From the NCBI RefSeq assembly GCF_000164135.1, contig NZ_GG770555.1:1-63089 (forward strand): DNA of 63,089 nt, read 5' to 3'. Position 1 is the first letter of the stretch; every line of letters begins with the position of its first letter. The notes beneath the pieces were generated by a model, which did no database searches, was not told the DNA's origin, and worked only from the letters and a program-made list of their open reading frames with translations. This document shows positions 54,999 through 63,089 of this stretch, one piece after another. Origin of the DNA: Mycobacterium parascrofulaceum ATCC BAA-614 (GTDB taxonomy: Bacteria > Actinomycetota > Actinomycetes > Mycobacteriales > Mycobacteriaceae). Position numbers and translations under genes: made by a program.

Positions 54999-56120
54999 AT
55001 GCGTACCAGAGTCGCCGAGATGCTCGGCGTCGAGTTTCCCATCTGCGCGTTCAGCCACTGCCGCGACGTGGTGGCCGCGGTGACCAATGCGGGCGGGTTC
55101 GGCGTCCTCGGCGCGGTGGCGCACAGCCCCCAGCGGCTGGACAGCGAACTGACCTGGATCTCCGAGCAGACCGGCGGCAAGCCGTTCGGGGTGGACCTGC
55201 TGCTGCCGCCCAAGTACGTCGGCGCGGACGAGGGGGGCATCGACGCCAAGCAGGCGCGGTCGCTGCTGCCCGAGGAGCACCGCGCGTTCGTCGACGACAT
55301 CCTCGCCCGCTACGGGATCACGGCGCCGGCGCAGGAGGCGCGGGCCTCCGCCGGCGGCCTGAACATCTCGCCCAAGGGCTACGGGCCGCTGCTGGACGTG
55401 GCCTTCGACCACGACATCAAGCTGATCGCCAGCGCCCTCGGGCCGCCGCCGGCCGACCTCGTCGAACGCGCCCACGACCGCGACGTGCTGGTGGCCGCGC
55501 TGGCCGGCACCACGCGCCACGCGCAGCGGCACGCGGCCGCCGGCGTCGACCTGATCGTCGCGCAGGGGACCGAGGCCGGCGGGCACACCGGCGAGGTCGC
55601 CACCATGGTCCTGGTTCCCGAGGTCGTCGATGCCGTCTCCCCGGTCCCCGTGCTCGCGGCGGGCGGCATCGCCCGCGGCCGCCAGATCGCGGCGGCCCTG
55701 GCCCTCGGCGCCGAAGGCGTGTGGTGTGGCTCGGTGTGGCTGACCACCGAGGAGGCCGAGACGCCGCCGGTGGTCAAGGACAAGTTCCTGGCCGCCTCCT
55801 CCTCGGACACCGTGCGCTCGCGGTCGATGACCGGTAAACCGGCGCGGATGCTGCGCACGGCCTGGACCGACGAATGGGAGCGGCCGGAAAAGCCCGACCC
55901 GCTGGGCATGCCGCTGCAGACCGCGCTGGTCACCGAGCCCCAGGTGCGCATCAACTCCGCGGCCGCGCACCCCGGCGCCAAGGCGCGCGAACTGGCCACC
56001 TACTTCGTCGGCCAGGTGGTGGGCTCGCTCGACCGGGTTCGCCCCACCCGAACGGTGGTGCTCGACATGGTCGAGGAGTTCATCGACACGGTCGGGCGGC
56101 TCGAGGGCCTCGTCGAGTAG
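54999..56120 (+). CDS. Nitronate monooxygenase / 2-nitropropane dioxygenase-like flavoprotein (Rv1533-like)
   Basis: A 373-residue TIM-barrel FMN enzyme. Family marks are the N-terminal CAFSHCRDVVAAVTNAGGFG, IVAQGTEAGGHTGEV with the conserved Gly-His of the active site, and the phosphate-binding AAGGIARGRQIAAALALGAEGV. The family oxidises nitronates with FMN, but mycobacterial members of this branch have no proven substrate. It is 32 bp downstream of the CMD-like gene and probably co-transcribed. In M. tuberculosis a gene on the opposite strand (Rv1532c) lies between the two; it is absent here. Confidence 0.88.
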   Translation: MRTRVAEMLGVEFPICAFSHCRDVVAAVTNAGGFGVLGAVAHSPQRLDSELTWISEQTGGKPFGVDLLLPPKYVGADEGGIDAKQARSLLPEEHRAFVDDILARYGITAPAQEARASAGGLNISPKGYGPLLDVAFDHDIKLIASALGPPPADLVERAHDRDVLVAALAGTTRHAQRHAAAGVDLIVAQGTEAGGHTGEVATMVLVPEVVDAVSPVPVLAAGGIARGRQIAAALALGAEGVWCGSVWLTTEEAETPPVVKDKFLAASSSDTVRSRSMTGKPARMLRTAWTDEWERPEKPDPLGMPLQTALVTEPQVRINSAAAHPGAKARELATYFVGQVVGSLDRVRPTRTVVLDMVEEFIDTVGRLEGLVE

Positions 56121-56299
56121 TGACCGGCCGGCCGGTGCCGGCGAACAAGAGGTGAACAATCGGTGCCGACCGGCCGAGTCGTACGCGCTGGTCACGGCGC
56201 CAAAGCCTGCGGAGATCCTGTGGGCTCGCCCCGGAAACCCGTAAAGATCGCAACACGTGGCCCCGAGGCGTTTGACCCGGTCGGACCCGTCGTGCATGA

Positions 56300-56470
56300 T
56301 CGGTCGGGTATGCACCTCGTTAGGTGAGGCGTCTACACGAATACAGGCCACTGACCCCGAACGTCGAAAGACGCCCCGGGTCAGGACAGCTCCTCCCGGC
56401 TTAAGGGTTGAGCCCAGGTGGCTTCCGGCTCGGATTGTTTTCCAGGCCAGGACACGTCGTGTGGTGCCGA
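56300..56470 (+). promoter_or_regulatory. M-box (ykoK) magnesium riboswitch
   Basis: The M-box core is present: CTCGTTAGGTGAGGC at 56316-56330, ACGTCGAAAGACGC (GNRA-type hairpin) at 56361-56374, then GGGTCAG at 56378-56384. M. tuberculosis has an M-box in the same place, before Rv1535. These RNAs sense Mg2+ and shut down expression when it is plentiful. The stretch 56121-56299 before it holds no gene and presumably the promoter. Confidence 0.88.
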
Positions 56471-56496
56471 AGCTCTGACGAGAGGGGTGCGGATCT

Positions 56497-56520
56497 CCGA
56501 CGGTCGTCGGGTTTCTGCTC
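56497..56520 (+). terminator. Likely riboswitch expression-platform terminator
   Basis: CCGACG/CGTCGG stem (56497-56502, 56505-56510) followed by GTTTCTGCTC. It sits just downstream of the M-box aptamer, where a regulated terminator is expected. Confidence 0.5.
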
Positions 56521-56538
56521 CTCATGCTGCGCGCAGAT

Positions 56539-56560
56539 CGTGTGCGGACGGCCGCACACG
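56539..56560 (+). other. Hairpin between M-box and leader ORF
   Basis: Perfect 9-bp stem CGTGTGCGG/CCGCACACG with loop ACGG. It ends about 12 bases before the strong ribosome site of the short ORF at 56588 and could influence its translation or act as a second attenuation element. Confidence 0.55.
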
Positions 56561-56587
56561 TCGTGACCGCGAGGAGGTGAGGGACGC

Positions 56588-56668
56588 ATGAGTTCCAGTG
56601 ACAGTCCGGACCGAAGTCCGAGCCGTGTCTCGTCCCGATCCGGTCTCCGGTACGACGTCCTCGGCTGA
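56588..56668 (+). CDS. Short leader ORF (26 codons) downstream of the M-box
   Basis: An ATG at 56588 is preceded by GAGGAGGTGAGGG, one of the best ribosome-binding sites in this window. The 26-residue product is Ser/Arg-rich (MSSSDSPDRSPSRVSSRSG...) and ends at TGA 56666-56668. It lies between the M-box and the Rv1535-like gene and is too short to assign a function. It may be a leader peptide or a small Mg2+-controlled product. Translation is inferred only from the ribosome site. Confidence 0.4.
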   Translation: MSSSDSPDRSPSRVSSRSGLRYDVLG

Positions 56669-56783
56669 GCGCCGAAACGTTCACTGGCTTATCGGCCAAG
56701 CGTTCTGGGATCGGAACCGCGACGGGACTTCGACACGTCAGTCCCTAGTAGTCCCCATTTGGAATTCCGTTGAGGAGACGACC

Positions 56784-57023
56784 ATGACCGTAGCCCTGCA
56801 CGACGACGTGACGACCGTGGCGCCCACCCGCACGCTCAAGGTGGTGCGTGACACCGACACCGTTCCCGCCGCCGCTCCCAAGAAGGTTCCCCGCCGCATC
56901 GCCACCCAGTTGCTGCTCGGCGGTGACCCGCTGGTGGACGGCGCGACACGCCTGCTGAGCATCCCGCTGCGGCACGCCTACGCGGCCCTGTGGCGCGTCG
57001 GTGTGCTCGAAATTCAGGCCTGA
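56784..57023 (+). CDS. Conserved mycobacterial hypothetical protein (Rv1535-like)
   Basis: 79 residues with an ATG at 56784 and GAGGAG upstream. The N-terminal half is polar and Thr/Val/Pro-rich; the C-terminal half has a possible amphipathic segment (DGATRLLSIPLRHAYAALWRVGVLEI). No catalytic motif is recognised. The length and the M-box leader match M. tuberculosis Rv1535 (about 78 residues, unknown function), so a role in magnesium or envelope stress physiology is plausible but unproven. The TetR gene Rv1534 that precedes it in M. tuberculosis is not present here. Confidence 0.75.
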   Translation: MTVALHDDVTTVAPTRTLKVVRDTDTVPAAAPKKVPRRIATQLLLGGDPLVDGATRLLSIPLRHAYAALWRVGVLEIQA

Positions 57024-57049
57024 TCCGATGGGCGGCGACCATCCAGGCT

Positions 57050-57100
57050 CCAAGGGGCTACCCGGCCGCAGGCGTGACCTGTGACCAGGTAGCCCCTTGG
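57050..57100 (+). terminator. Terminator-like hairpin after the Rv1535-like gene
   Basis: A 13-bp perfect stem CCAAGGGGCTACC (57050-57062) / GGTAGCCCCTTGG (57088-57100) with a 25-base loop. No long T-tract follows, so efficiency is uncertain. It lies 26 bp after the stop and just before the ileS leader. Confidence 0.65.
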
Positions 57101-57109
57101 GGTGCTTCG

Positions 57110-57300
57110 CCTGAGTAGAATCGACCCACTGGCATCGATCCGGCATCACCGGGGAGCCTTCGGAAGAACAGCCGGCTTCGGCAGCGAAACCGGCCCAGTA
57201 GAACCGAACGGGTGGGCCCGTCACAGCCTCCGACGAGCGGCCACGCAGCAGCGTGGCAAGCGGGGTGGTACCGCGGCGCTCGCGCAGACAGCGCGTCGTC
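57110..57300 (+). promoter_or_regulatory. T-box leader of ileS
   Basis: The conserved T-box GGTGGTACCGCGG is at about 57265-57277, after a CCACG/CGTGG hairpin (57241-57256). Upstream, around 57131-57150, ATC (Ile) triplets lie in GGCATCGATCCGGCATCACC, the place for the specifier loop. Actinobacterial ileS T-boxes of this short Stem I type are known to bind uncharged tRNA-Ile and control translation start. The T-box is about 65 bases from the ileS start, consistent with that mode. Confidence 0.88.
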
Positions 57301-57342
57301 GTCCCCGGCCTGACCATGGGCATGCAGGAGACGACGCACACC

Positions 57343-60300
57343 GTGACCGAAAACGCTGACGCCAGAGCCTATCCCAAGCAGGCGAGCGGAGCACCCGACT
57401 TCCCGGCCCTCGAACTCGAGGTCCTCGACTACTGGGCCCGCGACGACACCTTCCGGGCCAGCATCGCCCGCCGCGACGGCGCAAAAGAGTACGTCTTCTA
57501 CGACGGGCCGCCGTTCGCCAACGGGCTGCCGCACTACGGGCACCTGCTCACCGGCTACGTGAAGGACATCGTGCCGCGGTACCGCACCATGCGCGGCTAC
57601 AAGGTGGAGCGCCGATTCGGCTGGGACACCCACGGATTGCCCGCCGAACTCGAGGTCGAACGCCAGCTGGGCATCAACGACAAGTCGCAGATCGACGACA
57701 TGGGTATCGCGGCGTTCAACGAGGCCTGCCGCGAATCGGTGTTGCGCTACACCGACGAATGGCGGGCCTACGTGACCCGCCAGGCGCGTTGGGTGGATTT
57801 CGACAACGACTACAAGACCCTCGACCTGTCCTACATGGAGTCGGTGATCTGGGCGTTCAAGCAGCTGTGGGACAAGGGCCTGGCGTACGAGGGCTACCGG
57901 GTCCTGCCGTACTGCTGGCGCGACGAAACCCCGCTGTCCAACCACGAATTGCGGATGGACGACGACGTCTACCAAAGCCGCCAGGACCCGGCGCTGACCG
58001 TGGGATTCAAGGTGGTCGGCGGCCCGCTGGACGGCGCGCATCTGCTGGTGTGGACGACGACGCCGTGGACCCTGCCGTCGAACCTGGCGGTCGCGGTCAA
58101 CCCCGAGGTCACCTACGTCGAGGTCCGCTCCGGCGAGCATCGTTTCGTGCTGGCCGAGGCCCGGCTGGGCGCCTACGCCCGAGAGCTGGGCGAAGAGCCC
58201 GAGGTGCTGGGCAGGTATCGGGGCGCGGATTTGCTGGGCACGCGTTACCTGCCGCCGTTCCCGTATTTCATGGAGAGCCCCAAGGCCTTTCGGGTGCTGC
58301 CGGGCGACTTCGTCACCACCGAGGACGGCACCGGGATCGTGCACATGGCGCCGGCCTACGGCGAGGACGACATGGCGACCACCGAGGCGGCGGGGATCGC
58401 GCCGGTCACGCCGGTCGACGCCAAGGGCCGCTTCGACGCCTCGGTCCCGGATTACCAGGGGCAGCGCGTCTTCGACGCCAACCCGCACATCATCCGCGAC
58501 CTGAAGAACGGGACCGGCCCGGCGGCGGCCAACGGCGCGGTGCTGCTGCGCCACGAGACCTACGAGCACCCGTACCCGCATTGCTGGCGCTGCCGCAATC
58601 CGCTGATCTACCGGGCGGTGTCGTCCTGGTTCGTCGCGGTCACCGCGTTCCGGGATCGCATGGTGGAACTCAACCAGCAGATCACCTGGTACCCCGAACA
58701 CGTCAAGGACGGCCAGTTCGGCAAGTGGCTGCAGGGCGCCCGCGACTGGTCGATCTCGCGAAACCGCTACTGGGGCAGCCCCATTCCGGTGTGGAAGTCC
58801 GACGACCCGGCCTACCCGCGCATCGACGTCTACGGGAGCCTGGACGAGCTGGAGCGCGACTTCGGGGTGCGTCCCGACAACCTGCACCGGCCCTACATCG
58901 ACGAGCTGACCCGCCCCAACCCCGACGACCCGACCGGCCGCAGCACCATGCGGCGGATCCCCGACGTGCTCGACGTGTGGTTCGATTCCGGGTCGATGCC
59001 CTACGCGCAGGTGCACTACCCGTTCGAGAATGCGGAATGGTTCGACGGGGTCAAAAGCGCCGACCCTGACAAGCAGGTCGACGCGCACTACCCGGGCGAC
59101 TTCATCGTCGAGTACATCGGGCAGACCCGCGGCTGGTTCTACACGCTGCACGTGCTGGCCACCGCGCTGTTCGACCGGCCGGCGTTCAAAACCTGTGTCG
59201 CGCACGGCATCGTGCTGGGCTCCGACGGCCAGAAGATGAGCAAGTCACTGCGCAACTACCCGGACGTGTCGGAGGTATTCGACCGTGACGGCTCCGACGC
59301 CATGCGGTGGTTCCTGATGGCCTCGCCGATCCTGCGCGGCGGCAACCTGATCGTCACCGAGCAGGGCATCCGCGAGGGCGTGCGCCAGGTGCTGTTGCCG
59401 CTGTGGAACGCCTACAGCTTCCTGGCCCTCTATGCGCCGAAAGTCGGTAGCTGGCGCACCGATTCGCGTCAGGTGCTGGACCGCTACATCCTGGCCAAGC
59501 TCGCCGAACTGCGCGACAACCTCACCCGCGAGATGGACAGCTGCGACATCTCCCGGGCCTGCGAGCACCTGCGCCAGTTCACCGAGGCGCTGACGAATTG
59601 GTATGTGCGCCGGTCACGTGCGCGGTTCTGGGAGGAGGACCCCGACGCCATCGACACCCTGCACACCGTGCTCGAGGTGACCGCCCGGCTGGCCGCGCCC
59701 CTGCTGCCGTCGGCCACCGAGATCGTCTGGCGCGGGCTCACCGGCGGGCGGTCGGTGCACCTCACCGACTGGCCGGAAGAGGGTGTGGTGCCCGTCGACC
59801 CGGAGCTGGTCGCCGCGATGGACCAGGTCCGCGAGGTGTGCTCGGCCGCTTCGTCCCTGCGCAAGGCCAAGAAGCTGCGGGTGCGCCTGCCGCTGCCGAA
59901 ACTGACCGTGGCGGTGGACGATCCGCGCCGGTTGGAGCCGTTCGTCGACCTGATCGCCGACGAGCTCAACGTCAAGCGCGTCGAGCTGACCGACGCGATC
60001 GACACCTACGGCACCTTCGAGCTCACCGTCAACGCCCGGGTGGCCGGCCCGCGGCTGGGCAAGGACGTGCAGGTCGCCATCAAGGCGGTCAAGGCGGGCG
60101 AGGGCGTCGTCAACCCGGACGGCACCCTGACCGCGGGGCCCGCGGTGCTGCAGCCCGAGGAGTACAGCTCGCGGCTGGTCGCCGCCGACCCCCAGTTCAC
60201 CGCGGCGCTGCCCGACGGGGCGGGGCTGGTGGTGCTCGACGGCACCGTCACCCCCGAACTCGAAGCCGAGGGCTGGGCCAAGGACCGCATCCGCGAACTG

Positions 60301-60507
60301 CAGGAGCTGCGCAAATCCACGGGTCTCGAGGTGTCCGACCGGATTTCGGTGGTGATGTCGGTGCCGGCCGAGCGCATCGACTGGGCGCGCACGCACCGCG
60401 ACCTGATCGCCGGCGAGATCCTGGCCACCGGCTTCGACTTCGGCGAGCCCGGACCGGGCGCCGCCGACATCGGCGACGGCGTCCGGGTGAGCATCGCGAA
60501 AGCCTGA
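57343..60507 (+). CDS. ileS: Isoleucyl-tRNA synthetase
   Basis: 1054 residues. It charges tRNA-Ile with isoleucine in the cytoplasm. Class I signatures: HYGH in [14 protein letters not shown] (HIGH-type) and KMSKS in [12 protein letters not shown]. The editing domain contains [11 protein letters not shown], and the anticodon-binding and C-terminal regions follow. Overall it resembles the long, eukaryote-like IleRS of M. tuberculosis. The start GTG at 57343 gives an N-terminus (VTEN...[11 protein letters not shown]) like M. tuberculosis IleS; in-frame ATGs at 57316 and 57322 are alternatives. Expression is governed by the T-box leader. Confidence 0.95.
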   Translation: MTENADARAYPKQASGAPDFPALELEVLDYWARDDTFRASIARRDGAKEYVFYDGPPFANGLPHYGHLLTGYVKDIVPRYRTMRGYKVERRFGWDTHGLPAELEVERQLGINDKSQIDDMGIAAFNEACRESVLRYTDEWRAYVTRQARWVDFDNDYKTLDLSYMESVIWAFKQLWDKGLAYEGYRVLPYCWRDETPLSNHELRMDDDVYQSRQDPALTVGFKVVGGPLDGAHLLVWTTTPWTLPSNLAVAVNPEVTYVEVRSGEHRFVLAEARLGAYARELGEEPEVLGRYRGADLLGTRYLPPFPYFMESPKAFRVLPGDFVTTEDGTGIVHMAPAYGEDDMATTEAAGIAPVTPVDAKGRFDASVPDYQGQRVFDANPHIIRDLKNGTGPAAANGAVLLRHETYEHPYPHCWRCRNPLIYRAVSSWFVAVTAFRDRMVELNQQITWYPEHVKDGQFGKWLQGARDWSISRNRYWGSPIPVWKSDDPAYPRIDVYGSLDELERDFGVRPDNLHRPYIDELTRPNPDDPTGRSTMRRIPDVLDVWFDSGSMPYAQVHYPFENAEWFDGVKSADPDKQVDAHYPGDFIVEYIGQTRGWFYTLHVLATALFDRPAFKTCVAHGIVLGSDGQKMSKSLRNYPDVSEVFDRDGSDAMRWFLMASPILRGGNLIVTEQGIREGVRQVLLPLWNAYSFLALYAPKVGSWRTDSRQVLDRYILAKLAELRDNLTREMDSCDISRACEHLRQFTEALTNWYVRRSRARFWEEDPDAIDTLHTVLEVTARLAAPLLPSATEIVWRGLTGGRSVHLTDWPEEGVVPVDPELVAAMDQVREVCSAASSLRKAKKLRVRLPLPKLTVAVDDPRRLEPFVDLIADELNVKRVELTDAIDTYGTFELTVNARVAGPRLGKDVQVAIKAVKAGEGVVNPDGTLTAGPAVLQPEEYSSRLVAADPQFTAALPDGAGLVVLDGTVTPELEAEGWAKDRIRELQELRKSTGLEVSDRISVVMSVPAERIDWARTHRDLIAGEILATGFDFGEPGPGAADIGDGVRVSIAKA

Positions 60508-60509
60508 CC

Positions 60510-60570
60510 CGCGAAACTGTATTCCGCGACGCATTTCCCGAGACCAGCCGTCGCTAGTTGCAGTCTCGCG
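60510..60570. repeat. 61-nt hairpin repeat, left copy
   Basis: Imperfect inverted repeat with 22-nt arms (CGCGAAACTGTATTCCGCGACG at 60510-60531; the opposite arm ends GTTGCAGTCTCGCG at 60570), 16 of 22 bases pairing. It starts two bases after the ileS stop. It is a clear relative of the element at 61465-61525, of identical length. Confidence 0.82.
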
Positions 60571-60602
60571 GGCATGTCGGCGTGGCGTGGCACCCTGCCG
60601 TC

Positions 60603-61463
60603 GTGACCACCGAGCCATTCGTCGGCACCGACGCCATCCGTGCGGGAGCGTGGACGCAACGTGAGCTCCGGCGCTCGTGCACCCGGATCTACCGCAACGT
60701 GTACCAGCGGCGCGGTGGCGAACTGACCGCGCGGGATCGCGCGATCGCCGCGTGGCTGTGGTCCGGTAAGGAAGCCGTCGTGGCGGGCACCTCCGCCGCG
60801 GCTCTGCACGGCGCCCAGTGGATCGACCCCCACGGCCCGGCCGAACTGGTCTGCCATCGCACGCGTCCGCCGTCGTTGATCGTCACCCGGAACGAGACGC
60901 TGGCCGCCGCAGAGGTGACGACGGTCGATGGCATCCCCGTCACGTCGGCGGCCCGCACCGCCTTCGACCTGGGGCGGCGGCCAGGGTCGACGGTCGCGGT
61001 GATCCGCATCGACGCCCTGGCGCGGGCGACGGGTCTGGTGGCCGAGGACGTGTGGCCGCTGGTGGACGCGCACCGCGGCGCGCGCGGCATGAAGCAGCTG
61101 CGACGCGTGTTGCCCCTCGTCGACGCCGGCGCCGAATCCCCGCAGGAGACCAGGACCCGGCTGGCGCTGCTTCGCGGGGGGCTGCCCAGGCCGCAAACAC
61201 AGATCGTCGTGCGCAACGTCTGGGGCGCCGTGCTGGCCCGGATCGACATGGGCTGGGAGGAGTGGCTCGTCGGGGTGGAGTACGACGGGCCGCAACACTG
61301 GACGGACCCGCGCATCCGCGCCAACGACATCGAACGCACCGCGGAACTGGAACGACGCGGATGGCGCTTGGTCCGTGTCGGCGCCGACCTGCTGCGACAC
61401 CGACCGGACGTCGTCGTGGAGCGGGCACGCAGCGCCCTGGCGGCGCGGGGCTGCCCATGCTGA
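60603..61463 (+). CDS. DUF559 / Vsr-like nuclease-fold protein with AbiEi-like N-terminus
   Basis: 286 residues with a GTG at 60603. The N-terminal half is a small helical domain ([52 protein letters not shown]) of the kind found in AbiEi-type antitoxin-like proteins. The C-terminal half has the order of a DUF559/very-short-patch-repair fold: [23 protein letters not shown], then RRGWRLVRV. The acidic and Lys/Arg positions fit a PD-(D/E)xK-type nuclease, but activity is not shown. Such genes are scattered and variable in mycobacteria. It separates ileS from dinX, which are direct neighbours in M. tuberculosis, and it is bracketed by two copies of a 61-nt hairpin repeat, suggesting insertion as a unit. 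Confidence 0.75.
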   Translation: MTTEPFVGTDAIRAGAWTQRELRRSCTRIYRNVYQRRGGELTARDRAIAAWLWSGKEAVVAGTSAAALHGAQWIDPHGPAELVCHRTRPPSLIVTRNETLAAAEVTTVDGIPVTSAARTAFDLGRRPGSTVAVIRIDALARATGLVAEDVWPLVDAHRGARGMKQLRRVLPLVDAGAESPQETRTRLALLRGGLPRPQTQIVVRNVWGAVLARIDMGWEEWLVGVEYDGPQHWTDPRIRANDIERTAELERRGWRLVRVGADLLRHRPDVVVERARSALAARGCPC

Positions 61464-61464
61464 C

Positions 61465-61525
61465 CGCGAGACTGCAACCGGCGACGCGTTTCTCGAGAAG
61501 ACCCGTCGCTGGTTACAGTCTCGCG
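61465..61525. repeat. 61-nt hairpin repeat, right copy
   Basis: Inverted repeat with arms CGCGAGACTGCAACCGGCGACG (61465-61486) and the complement of CGCGAGACTGTAACCAGCGACG ending at 61525, 20 of 22 bases pairing. It begins one base after the nuclease-gene stop and ends five bases before the dinX GTG. It is in the same orientation as the left copy. Confidence 0.82.
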
Positions 61526-61530
61526 AAGGG

Positions 61531-62964
61531 GTGACCAATAGCATCAACCGCGTGGAGTCCCGTTGGGTGCTGCACCTGGACATGGATGCGTTCTTCGCCT
61601 CGGTCGAACAACTCACCCGGCCGACCCTGCGCGGGCGGCCGGTGCTGGTTGGCGGCCTGGGCGGCCGCGGCGTGGTGGCCGGGGCCAGCTACGAAGCCCG
61701 CGTGTTCGGCGCCCGCTCGGCCATGCCGATGCATCAGGCCCGTCGCCTGATCGGGGTGACCGCGGTGGTGCTGCCGCCGCGCGGGGTGGTGTACGGGGTG
61801 GCCAGCCGGCGCGTCTTCGACACCGTGCGCGCGGTGGTGCCGGTAGTCGAGCAGCTGTCCTTCGACGAGGGCTTCGGCGAGCCGCCCCACCTCGCCGGCG
61901 CCTCCGCCGCGCAGGTCGAGGCGTTCTGCGAAGACCTGCGGCGGCGGGTGCGCGACGAGACGGGCCTGATCGCCTCGGTCGGTGCCGGCTCGGGCAAGCA
62001 GATCGCCAAGATCGCCTCCGGCCTGGCGAAGCCCGACGGCATCCGGGTAGTGGGGCGCGCCGAAGAACGTTCGCTGCTCGGCGGGCTGCCGGTGCGGCGG
62101 CTGTGGGGCATCGGCCCGGTCGCCGAGGAGAAGCTGAACCGGCTCGGCATCGAGACGATCGGCCAGCTGGCCGCCCTCACCGACGCCGAGGCCGCCAACA
62201 TCCTGGGCGCGACGATCGGGCCCGCGCTACACCGCCTGGCCCGCGGCATCGACGACCGCCCCGTCGCCGAGCGCGCCGAAGCCAAGCAGATCAGCTCCGA
62301 GTCCACGTTCGCGGTCGACCTGACCACGCTCGAGCAGCTGCGCGAGGCGATCGATCCCATCGCCGAGCACGCCCACCAACGCCTGCTGCGGGACGGCCGG
62401 GGCGCCCGGACCGTCACGGTGAAGCTGAAGAAATCCGACATGAGCACGCTGACCCGCTCGGCGACGCTGCCGTACGCCACGACCGAGCCCGGCGCGCTCG
62501 TCGCGGTGGCCCGGCGGCTGCTGCTCGACCCGCGCGAGATCGGGCCGATTCGCCTACTGGGCGTGGGCTTTTCGGGATTGAGCGACGTGCGGCAGGAGTC
62601 GCTGTTCCCCGACCTGGAGTTCGCGGGGGAGACCTCGGAACAGCACCCCGTGGAGGCCGCGGCCGAGGCCATGTTCGCACCGGTCGCCGAGGCGGGCTCC
62701 CCGTGGCGGGTGGGCGACGACGTCACCCACCCCCAACTCGGGCACGGCTGGGTGCAGGGCGCGGGCCACGGCGTGGTGACCGTGCGGTTCGAGACACGCA
62801 GCTCGGGGCCGGGCCCGGCCCGGACGTTCCCCGCCGGCACCGCCGAGCTGACCCAGGCCAACCCGGTGGATTCCCTGGACTGGCCGGACTACCTCGGCGC
62901 GCTGCAGGCCCTGGAAGCGGATGCGCCGTCAGCCCCACCGGGCGACGACGTCGCCGACCGGTAG
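61531..62964 (+). CDS. dinX: Y-family DNA polymerase IV homologue (DinX)
   Basis: 477 residues from the GTG at 61531. A GTG at 61552 is also possible. Translesion polymerase of the DinB family: [13 protein letters not shown] carries the first catalytic Asp, the 'steric gate' Phe region and the fingers. QLSFDEGF carries the Asp-Glu pair; the usual residue after DE is Ala, here Gly. [24 protein letters not shown] is the conserved palm/fingers element, and [23 protein letters not shown] is the helix-hairpin-helix. The little-finger domain follows, with a C-terminal extension as in M. tuberculosis DinX (Rv1537). The 3' end overlaps convergent ansA by 36 bp. The right hairpin repeat abuts its start. 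Confidence 0.92.
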   Translation: MTNSINRVESRWVLHLDMDAFFASVEQLTRPTLRGRPVLVGGLGGRGVVAGASYEARVFGARSAMPMHQARRLIGVTAVVLPPRGVVYGVASRRVFDTVRAVVPVVEQLSFDEGFGEPPHLAGASAAQVEAFCEDLRRRVRDETGLIASVGAGSGKQIAKIASGLAKPDGIRVVGRAEERSLLGGLPVRRLWGIGPVAEEKLNRLGIETIGQLAALTDAEAANILGATIGPALHRLARGIDDRPVAERAEAKQISSESTFAVDLTTLEQLREAIDPIAEHAHQRLLRDGRGARTVTVKLKKSDMSTLTRSATLPYATTEPGALVAVARRLLLDPREIGPIRLLGVGFSGLSDVRQESLFPDLEFAGETSEQHPVEAAAEAMFAPVAEAGSPWRVGDDVTHPQLGHGWVQGAGHGVVTVRFETRSSGPGPARTFPAGTAELTQANPVDSLDWPDYLGALQALEADAPSAPPGDDVADR

Positions 62965-63089
62965 CCGCGCCGCCAGCGCGGCCATCAGCAGCACCCGCGC
63001 CTGCGGCGGCCGCAGCCGCGGCACCAGCACCGCCCCCGCGGCCGCCATGTCGTGGCCGGGCCCGTAGCTCGCGCCGACCCGGCCGCCCG
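62929..63089 (-). CDS. ansA: L-asparaginase C-terminus (gene enters from the right edge)
   Basis: The last 50 or so codons on the minus strand read [20 protein letters not shown] and [21 protein letters not shown], ending ARWG and TGA at 62931-62929. This matches the C-terminus of mycobacterial AnsA, and ansA (Rv1538c) is the convergent neighbour of dinX in M. tuberculosis. The enzyme hydrolyses asparagine to aspartate and ammonia. Catalytic Thr residues lie outside the window. Confidence 0.85.
   Translation of the reverse strand, partial: GGRVGASYGPGHDMAAAGAVLVPRLRPPQARVLLMAALAARLPVGDVVARWG

Noticed and set aside
56598..56783. An upstream extension of the Rv1535-like gene to 56598
   Set aside because: The ATG at 56784 has a good GAGGAG site and gives the length of the M. 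tuberculosis protein. The extension has no support and overlaps the short leader ORF in another frame.

Overview
High-GC actinobacterial DNA. The right flank carries ileS, dinX and ansA with an M-box leader and a T-box leader, in the order of M. tuberculosis Rv1535-Rv1538. The left and centre carry the conserved core of a glycopeptidolipid (GPL) locus: drrABC, mmpL4b, mmpL4a, mmpS4, mbtH, mps1, mps2. This points to a slow-growing, GPL-producing Mycobacterium, most likely of or near the M. avium complex. The species assignment is inference.

Layout. (1) 1-10235, minus strand: a family-2 glycosyltransferase cut by the window edge, a drrA-drrB-drrC ABC exporter with overlapping genes, and the mmpS4-mmpL4a-mmpL4b lipid exporters. 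A decayed second mmpS lies just before mmpL4b. (2) 10236-10993: a divergent promoter region. (3) 10994-29152, plus strand: mbtH, mps1 (C-A-T-E-C-A-T-E-C) and mps2 (A-T-E-C-A-T-reductase), a four-module assembly line. Its binding-pocket residues (Phe-like, Thr-like, two related pockets), its three epimerisation domains and its terminal reductase match the known GPL core D-Phe-D-alloThr-D-Ala-L-alaninol. A strong hairpin terminator follows. (4) 29255-54267: a second transcription unit. It has a copy of the mbtH promoter, a broken mbtH, and one NRPS of about 8230 residues with seven modules (CAT-CAT-CAT-CATE-CAT-CAT-CAT-reductase). I predict an N-acylated heptapeptide with a D residue at position 4, Thr at positions 2 and 6, and release by reduction. 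I know of no described mycobacterial product with this layout. (5) 54385-62964: a conserved housekeeping flank, namely a carboxymuconolactone-decarboxylase-like protein (Rv1531-like), a nitronate-monooxygenase-like protein (Rv1533-like), an M-box riboswitch with a 26-codon leader ORF and an Rv1535-like gene, T-box-ileS, a DUF559/Vsr-like nuclease gene bracketed by two 61-nt hairpin repeats, and dinX. ansA enters from the right edge on the minus strand and overlaps dinX.

How the parts work together. MbtH supports the adenylation domains, and Mps1/Mps2 build the GPL lipotetrapeptide. MmpS4/MmpL4a/MmpL4b and probably DrrABC move lipids across the envelope, and the glycosyltransferase would decorate the product. 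The giant NRPS looks like a chimera grown from this machinery: its promoter, mbtH remnant and first C domain resemble the start of the mps1 operon, its last domain resembles the end of mps2, and its interior shows module duplication with apparent pocket swapping. With its own mbtH broken, it probably depends on the intact MbtH and on the shared exporters.
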